Assembly (NCBI GenBank): GCA_041567315.1
Contig: JBFGCA010000134.1
Location: forward strand, 1-11,081
Direction: 5' to 3'
From: JBFGCA01 sp041567315
Lineage (GTDB): Bacteria; Acidobacteriota; Thermoanaerobaculia; Multivoradales; JAHEKO01
DNA length: 11,081 nt
Part shown: piece after piece, positions 8,560-11,081 of the stretch
How positions within the stretch are numbered: position 1 is the first letter of the stretch
How the letters are laid out: each line of letters opens with the position of its first letter
Made by a program: the position numbers and the translations under genes
The notes under the pieces: generated by a model
What the model was told of the DNA's origin: nothing
The model's input: the letters and a program-made list of their open reading frames with translations, nothing else
The model's database searches: none

Positions 8560-8634
8560 GCTGACTCTTGGGGTCGCAAGGGAGGGAGTGGGTTTACACC
8601 CACTCTTTTTTGTTTGCGCCCTGGGAACGAGTTC
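8560..8634 (+). ncRNA. rimP leader with terminator-like hairpin (probable NusA-responsive attenuator)
   Basis: The non-coding leader lies between the promoter and the rimP start. It holds a small CTTG...CAAG pair (8567-8570 with 8577-8580), then the strong terminator-like hairpin listed separately, then a short link to the GTG. The position and the layout GGGAGTGGG...CCCACTCTTTTTT resemble the rimP-leader motif of Proteobacteria as I remember it. In Escherichia coli the same operon is controlled by NusA; here the same attenuation is inferred from structure. Confidence 0.6.
8586..8611 (+). terminator. Intrinsic-terminator-like hairpin in the rimP leader
   Basis: GAGTGGGT (8586-8593) pairs perfectly with ACCCACTC (8598-8605) around the tetraloop TTAC, and is followed at once by six T (8606-8611) and then GTTT. 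This is the only hairpin plus T-tract of this quality I saw in the window. It lies upstream of the genes it would control, so partial termination (attenuation) is expected rather than an operon end. Confidence 0.75.
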
Positions 8635-9099
8635 GTGAACGCCAATGTCATCGACCCCGCGCTCCGCGAGGAGCTGGCCGCCGCCGCCGACCGCTCGGGC
8701 TGCGAGCTGCTCCACTGCGAGTTCGCCGGCGGCACGCTGCGCCTAGTGCTGGACCGGCCGGAGGGGGTGACCCTGGAGGATTGCCAAACGGTCTCCAAAC
8801 AGGTGTCGGCACTGCTCGACGTCGCCGACTTCGGCGCCGGCCGCTACCTGCTGGAGGTCACCTCGCCGGGCCTCGACCGCAAGTTCTATCGCCGCCAGGA
8901 CTTCGAGCGCTTTCAGGGCCACCGCGTGCGGGTCACCTTCAGCGACCCGGAGGGCGCCAGGAGGACGGTGGTCGCTCGGCTCGAGAGCTATCTGCCGGAG
9001 GGCGAAGGAACCGCGGTCCTGGTCGACGAGTCGACCCGCGAGAGTTATAGTATCTCCCTGAAAAAAATACAGTTAGCCCGGCTCGCGCCGGAGCTCTAG
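8635..9099 (+). CDS. rimP: Ribosome maturation factor RimP
   Basis: RimP assists late assembly of the 30S ribosomal subunit. The 154-aa length is normal. The hallmark segment is YLLEVTSPGLDRKFYRRQDF (about residues 71-90), ahead of an SH3-like C-terminal domain ending in SISLKKIQLARLAPEL. The start is GTG 8635-8637: it gives the usual N-terminus (NVIDPALREELAAAADRSG), whereas the upstream ATG at 8542 would put the promoter -10 and the terminator hairpin inside the coding sequence. The Shine-Dalgarno is weak (GGGAACGAG). The stop TAG overlaps the AGGAAG ribosome site of nusA. The last 20 codons include an unusual AT-rich patch with seven A in a row (9061-9067). Confidence 0.95.
   Translation: MNANVIDPALREELAAAADRSGCELLHCEFAGGTLRLVLDRPEGVTLEDCQTVSKQVSALLDVADFGAGRYLLEVTSPGLDRKFYRRQDFERFQGHRVRVTFSDPEGARRTVVARLESYLPEGEGTAVLVDESTRESYSISLKKIQLARLAPEL
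9023..9051 (+). promoter_or_regulatory. Possible internal promoter near the end of rimP
   Basis: TCGACG (9023-9028) and TATAGT (9046-9051) are 17 bases apart, matching the -35 and -10 consensus at four and five of six positions. Transcription would start about 55 bases before the nusA ATG. It lies in an AT-rich patch that departs from local codon use (AGT TAT AGT, AAA AAA ATA, TTA). Confidence 0.25.
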
Positions 9100-9111
9100 G
9101 AAGTCTCGAAA

Positions 9112-10659
9112 ATGCCACAGACCCATGCTCCCGAATTCAAGCTGACCGAGGTCCTGCAGCAGGTCGCCCGCGAGAAGGACATCGACCTCGAGCGCTGGAT
9201 CGTCGCGCTCGAGGACGCGATGGCCTCGGCGGCCAAGAAGCAGCACCGGATCAAGGCCCCGGTGCGCTCCAAGTTCGACCCCGAGACCGGCACCTTCTCG
9301 GCCTTCATCGTCAAGACGGTGGCCGAGGAGATCGAGGACCCGCTGGCCGAGTGGACCCTCGAGGAGGCGCAGGACCACAAGCCCGACGCCAAGATCGGGG
9401 ACGAGATCCACATCCCCATCTCGACCGAAGGCCTGGGCCGGATCGCCGCCCAGTCGGCCAAACAGGTGCTCTACCAGCGCATCCGCGAGGCCGAGCGCGA
9501 GAAGGTCTACAACGAGTTCGTCGGCCGCGTCGGCGAGGTGCTCAACGGCACCGTCAAGCGGTTCGAGCGCGGCGACATCATCGTCGACCTGGGCCGCACC
9601 GAGGCCCTGGTACCGCGGAGCGAGCAGGCCCGGCACGAGCGCTACAGCCAGGGCGAGCGCATCCGGGCGGTCATCATCGACGTCCACAAGCAGCCCAAGG
9701 GCCCGCAGATCGTGCTGTCGCGGACCGATCCGCGGCTGCTGGTCAAGCTGTTCGAGATGGAGGTGCCGGAGATCTACGACGGCACCGTCCAGATCAAGGC
9801 GGCGGTGCGGGCGCCGGGCGAGCGCGCCAAGGTGGCGGTAATCAGCCGCGAGCGCGACGTCGACCCGGTGGGCGCCTGCGTCGGCATGAAGGGCTCCCGC
9901 GTGCAGTCGATCATCCGCGAGCTGCGCGGCGAGAAGATCGACATCATCGAGTACTCGGACGACCTGGTGACCTTCGCCCAGAGCGCCCTGGCGCCGGCCC
10001 GCATCACCCGCGTCTCGGTCACCCACCCCGGCGAGAGCCCGCACCTCGACGTCATCGTCGAGGACGAGCAGCTGTCGCTCGCCATCGGCAAGCGCGGCCA
10101 GAACGTGCGCCTGGCGGCCGAGCTGCTCAACGCCAAGATCGACATCAAGAGCGAGACCGACGTCAAGGACGAGGTGGCCGGCGCGCTGGCTCGCATGCTG
10201 CAGACCGCGATGGCCGAGGAGCCGGCGCCATCGACCGAGTTCGACATCACCACCGCGCCCGGCATCGGCGCCAAGACCGGCGAGAAGCTCCAGGAGGCCG
10301 GGTTCGAGACCCTCGACAGCCTCCTCGGGAGCACGCCGGAGGCGCTCGAAGCGGTCGAGGGGGTCGGCCCCAAGACCGCGCGGGCCATCCTCAGCTGGGC
10401 CGAGGAGCAGGCCGAGGCCCGCCAGGCGACCGAGGGCGCGGCGGTCGCCGAACCGGCGCCCGACGCGGCCGGCGAGCCGGCCGAGGCCGCCGGTGCCGAG
10501 AGCGACGACTTCATGGCCGCCCTCAGCCGGGCTTTGCAGGAGGCCGAGGACCGCGACGAGGCGGCGAAGCGCGCTCGCGAGTCGGCGGAGGCCGCGGAGA
10601 CCGCCCCGGTGCCGGCCGCCGACGCCAACGCGGGTAAAAGCGGAGACAGCGGTTCCTGA
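9112..10659 (+). CDS. nusA: Transcription termination/antitermination factor NusA
   Basis: NusA binds RNA polymerase and nascent RNA, and controls pausing, termination and antitermination. The 515-aa protein has the N-terminal polymerase-binding domain (about 8-130), S1 domain (about 136-203), KH1 with GMKGSR at 259-263 or so, and KH2 with IGKRGQN at 325-331. A helix-hairpin-helix domain follows (about 378-432: TAPGIGAKTGEKL and VEGVGPKTARAI). The last 80 residues are Ala/Glu-rich, low complexity and probably disordered. ATG 9112 is preceded by AGGAAG at a spacing of eight bases, overlapping the rimP stop. It is followed by infB after 38 bp; the ylxR-type gene often found between them is absent. 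Confidence 0.97.
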   Translation: MPQTHAPEFKLTEVLQQVAREKDIDLERWIVALEDAMASAAKKQHRIKAPVRSKFDPETGTFSAFIVKTVAEEIEDPLAEWTLEEAQDHKPDAKIGDEIHIPISTEGLGRIAAQSAKQVLYQRIREAEREKVYNEFVGRVGEVLNGTVKRFERGDIIVDLGRTEALVPRSEQARHERYSQGERIRAVIIDVHKQPKGPQIVLSRTDPRLLVKLFEMEVPEIYDGTVQIKAAVRAPGERAKVAVISRERDVDPVGACVGMKGSRVQSIIRELRGEKIDIIEYSDDLVTFAQSALAPARITRVSVTHPGESPHLDVIVEDEQLSLAIGKRGQNVRLAAELLNAKIDIKSETDVKDEVAGALARMLQTAMAEEPAPSTEFDITTAPGIGAKTGEKLQEAGFETLDSLLGSTPEALEAVEGVGPKTARAILSWAEEQAEARQATEGAAVAEPAPDAAGEPAEAAGAESDDFMAALSRALQEAEDRDEAAKRARESAEAAETAPVPAADANAGKSGDSGS

Positions 10660-10697
10660 GGGCGCCCGGCGCCGTCCGAGAAAGGGTTCGTCAGTCC

Positions 10698-11081
10698 ATG
10701 GGCAAGATTCGGCTCAAAGACCTCGCCGTCAAGATGGGCATCGCGGAGCAGGACCTGCTCTTCAAGCTCAAGTCGATCGGCGTGCGGGTCGACGAGGAGC
10801 ACGCCGAGATCGACACCACCGTCATCCAGGCGATCCTGACCGGCAAGCGGCTACCCCAGCCGCGCGAGGTCATCCTGCGCGACGCCGAGTCCAAGGCCAC
10901 TGCCCCGCCCCGGCGGCGGCCGATGCCCCGCCGCCTGCCGGTCAGCCCGATGCGCCCGGCACGGCGGCGAACGCTGATCCAGAAGGTGGAGCCGCGGATC
11001 AAGACCATTCCGGCGACCGAGCGCCCGGCCGCCACCACCCCCGAGCGCAAGGAGGGTGAGGGGGTGCGGCCGGCGGCCGCC
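10698..11081 (+). CDS. infB: Translation initiation factor IF-2, N-terminal part (cut by window edge)
   Basis: IF-2 is the GTPase that places initiator tRNA on the ribosome. The 128 codons present encode the IF2 N-terminal domain: MGKIRLKDLAVKMGI, EQDLLFKLKSIGVRVDEE and then TTVIQAILTGKRLP. After that comes a basic, Pro/Arg-rich linker (PPRRRPMPRRLP, then LIQKVEPRIKTIPATERP). The GTPase domain lies beyond 11081. ATG 10698 has AAAGGG eleven bases upstream. Position directly after nusA supports the call. The frame stays open to the window end. Confidence 0.93.
   Translation, partial: MGKIRLKDLAVKMGIAEQDLLFKLKSIGVRVDEEHAEIDTTVIQAILTGKRLPQPREVILRDAESKATAPPRRRPMPRRLPVSPMRPARRRTLIQKVEPRIKTIPATERPAATTPERKEGEGVRPAAA

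Noticed and set aside
8542..8634. N-terminal extension of rimP from the ATG at 8542
   Set aside because: It would include the promoter -10 and the terminator hairpin; RimP homology begins just after GTG 8635.
9073..10802. Minus-strand open frames opposite nusA
   Set aside because: NusA domains are clear on the plus strand; the reverse frames show no motif and are explained by high GC.

Overview
This is a GC-rich bacterial chromosomal segment with dense coding and strong G/C preference at third codon positions. The mix suggests an Acidobacteriota or deltaproteobacterial-type genome: a rimP-nusA-infB operon, an HtrA protease beside an NtrC-type regulator, tandem acyl-CoA dehydrogenases, and a receiver protein of the 'SVTIQKVVELTF' type. 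That assignment is inference from gene style, not a phylogenetic result.

Layout. Bases 1-110 hold a large imperfect palindrome. From 149 to 2369 (minus strand) three genes are packed with NTGA stop/start overlaps: a receiver-domain protein, a biotin-protein ligase (BirA-type, no DNA-binding domain) and an unrecognised 222-aa protein. Between this set and the next lies a non-coding stretch of about 190 bp (2370-2562), most of it a 169-bp element bounded by 20-21 bp inverted repeats, MITE-like. From 2563 to 4891 (minus) are two adjacent acyl-CoA dehydrogenases with a sigma-70-like promoter upstream. A 97-aa unknown gene (5030-5323) is divergent from them. It converges on a sigma-54-dependent response regulator (5330-6712, minus), which follows an HtrA/DegP-like periplasmic serine protease (6753-8276, minus).

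The protease is preceded by a near-perfect sigma-54 promoter sequence (TGGCAAG-N4-TTGCT). Since the next gene in the same direction encodes a sigma-54 activator, this looks like a self-regulating envelope-stress unit. That is the most interesting regulatory hypothesis here. On the opposite strand a near-consensus sigma-70 promoter (TTGAAC-N17-TATACT) drives a short leader with a terminator-like hairpin, then rimP, nusA and the 5' end of infB (cut by the window edge): ribosome maturation, transcription elongation/termination and translation initiation.

Start codons deserve attention. The biotin ligase and the downstream acyl-CoA dehydrogenase both have family-conserved N-terminal sequence upstream of any ATG, GTG or TTG in frame; CTG starts at or next to the preceding stop codon are the simplest explanation. 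The other dehydrogenase uses TTG, and rimP and the 222-aa gene use GTG. No CRISPR array, tRNA, rRNA, transposase or defence gene was seen.
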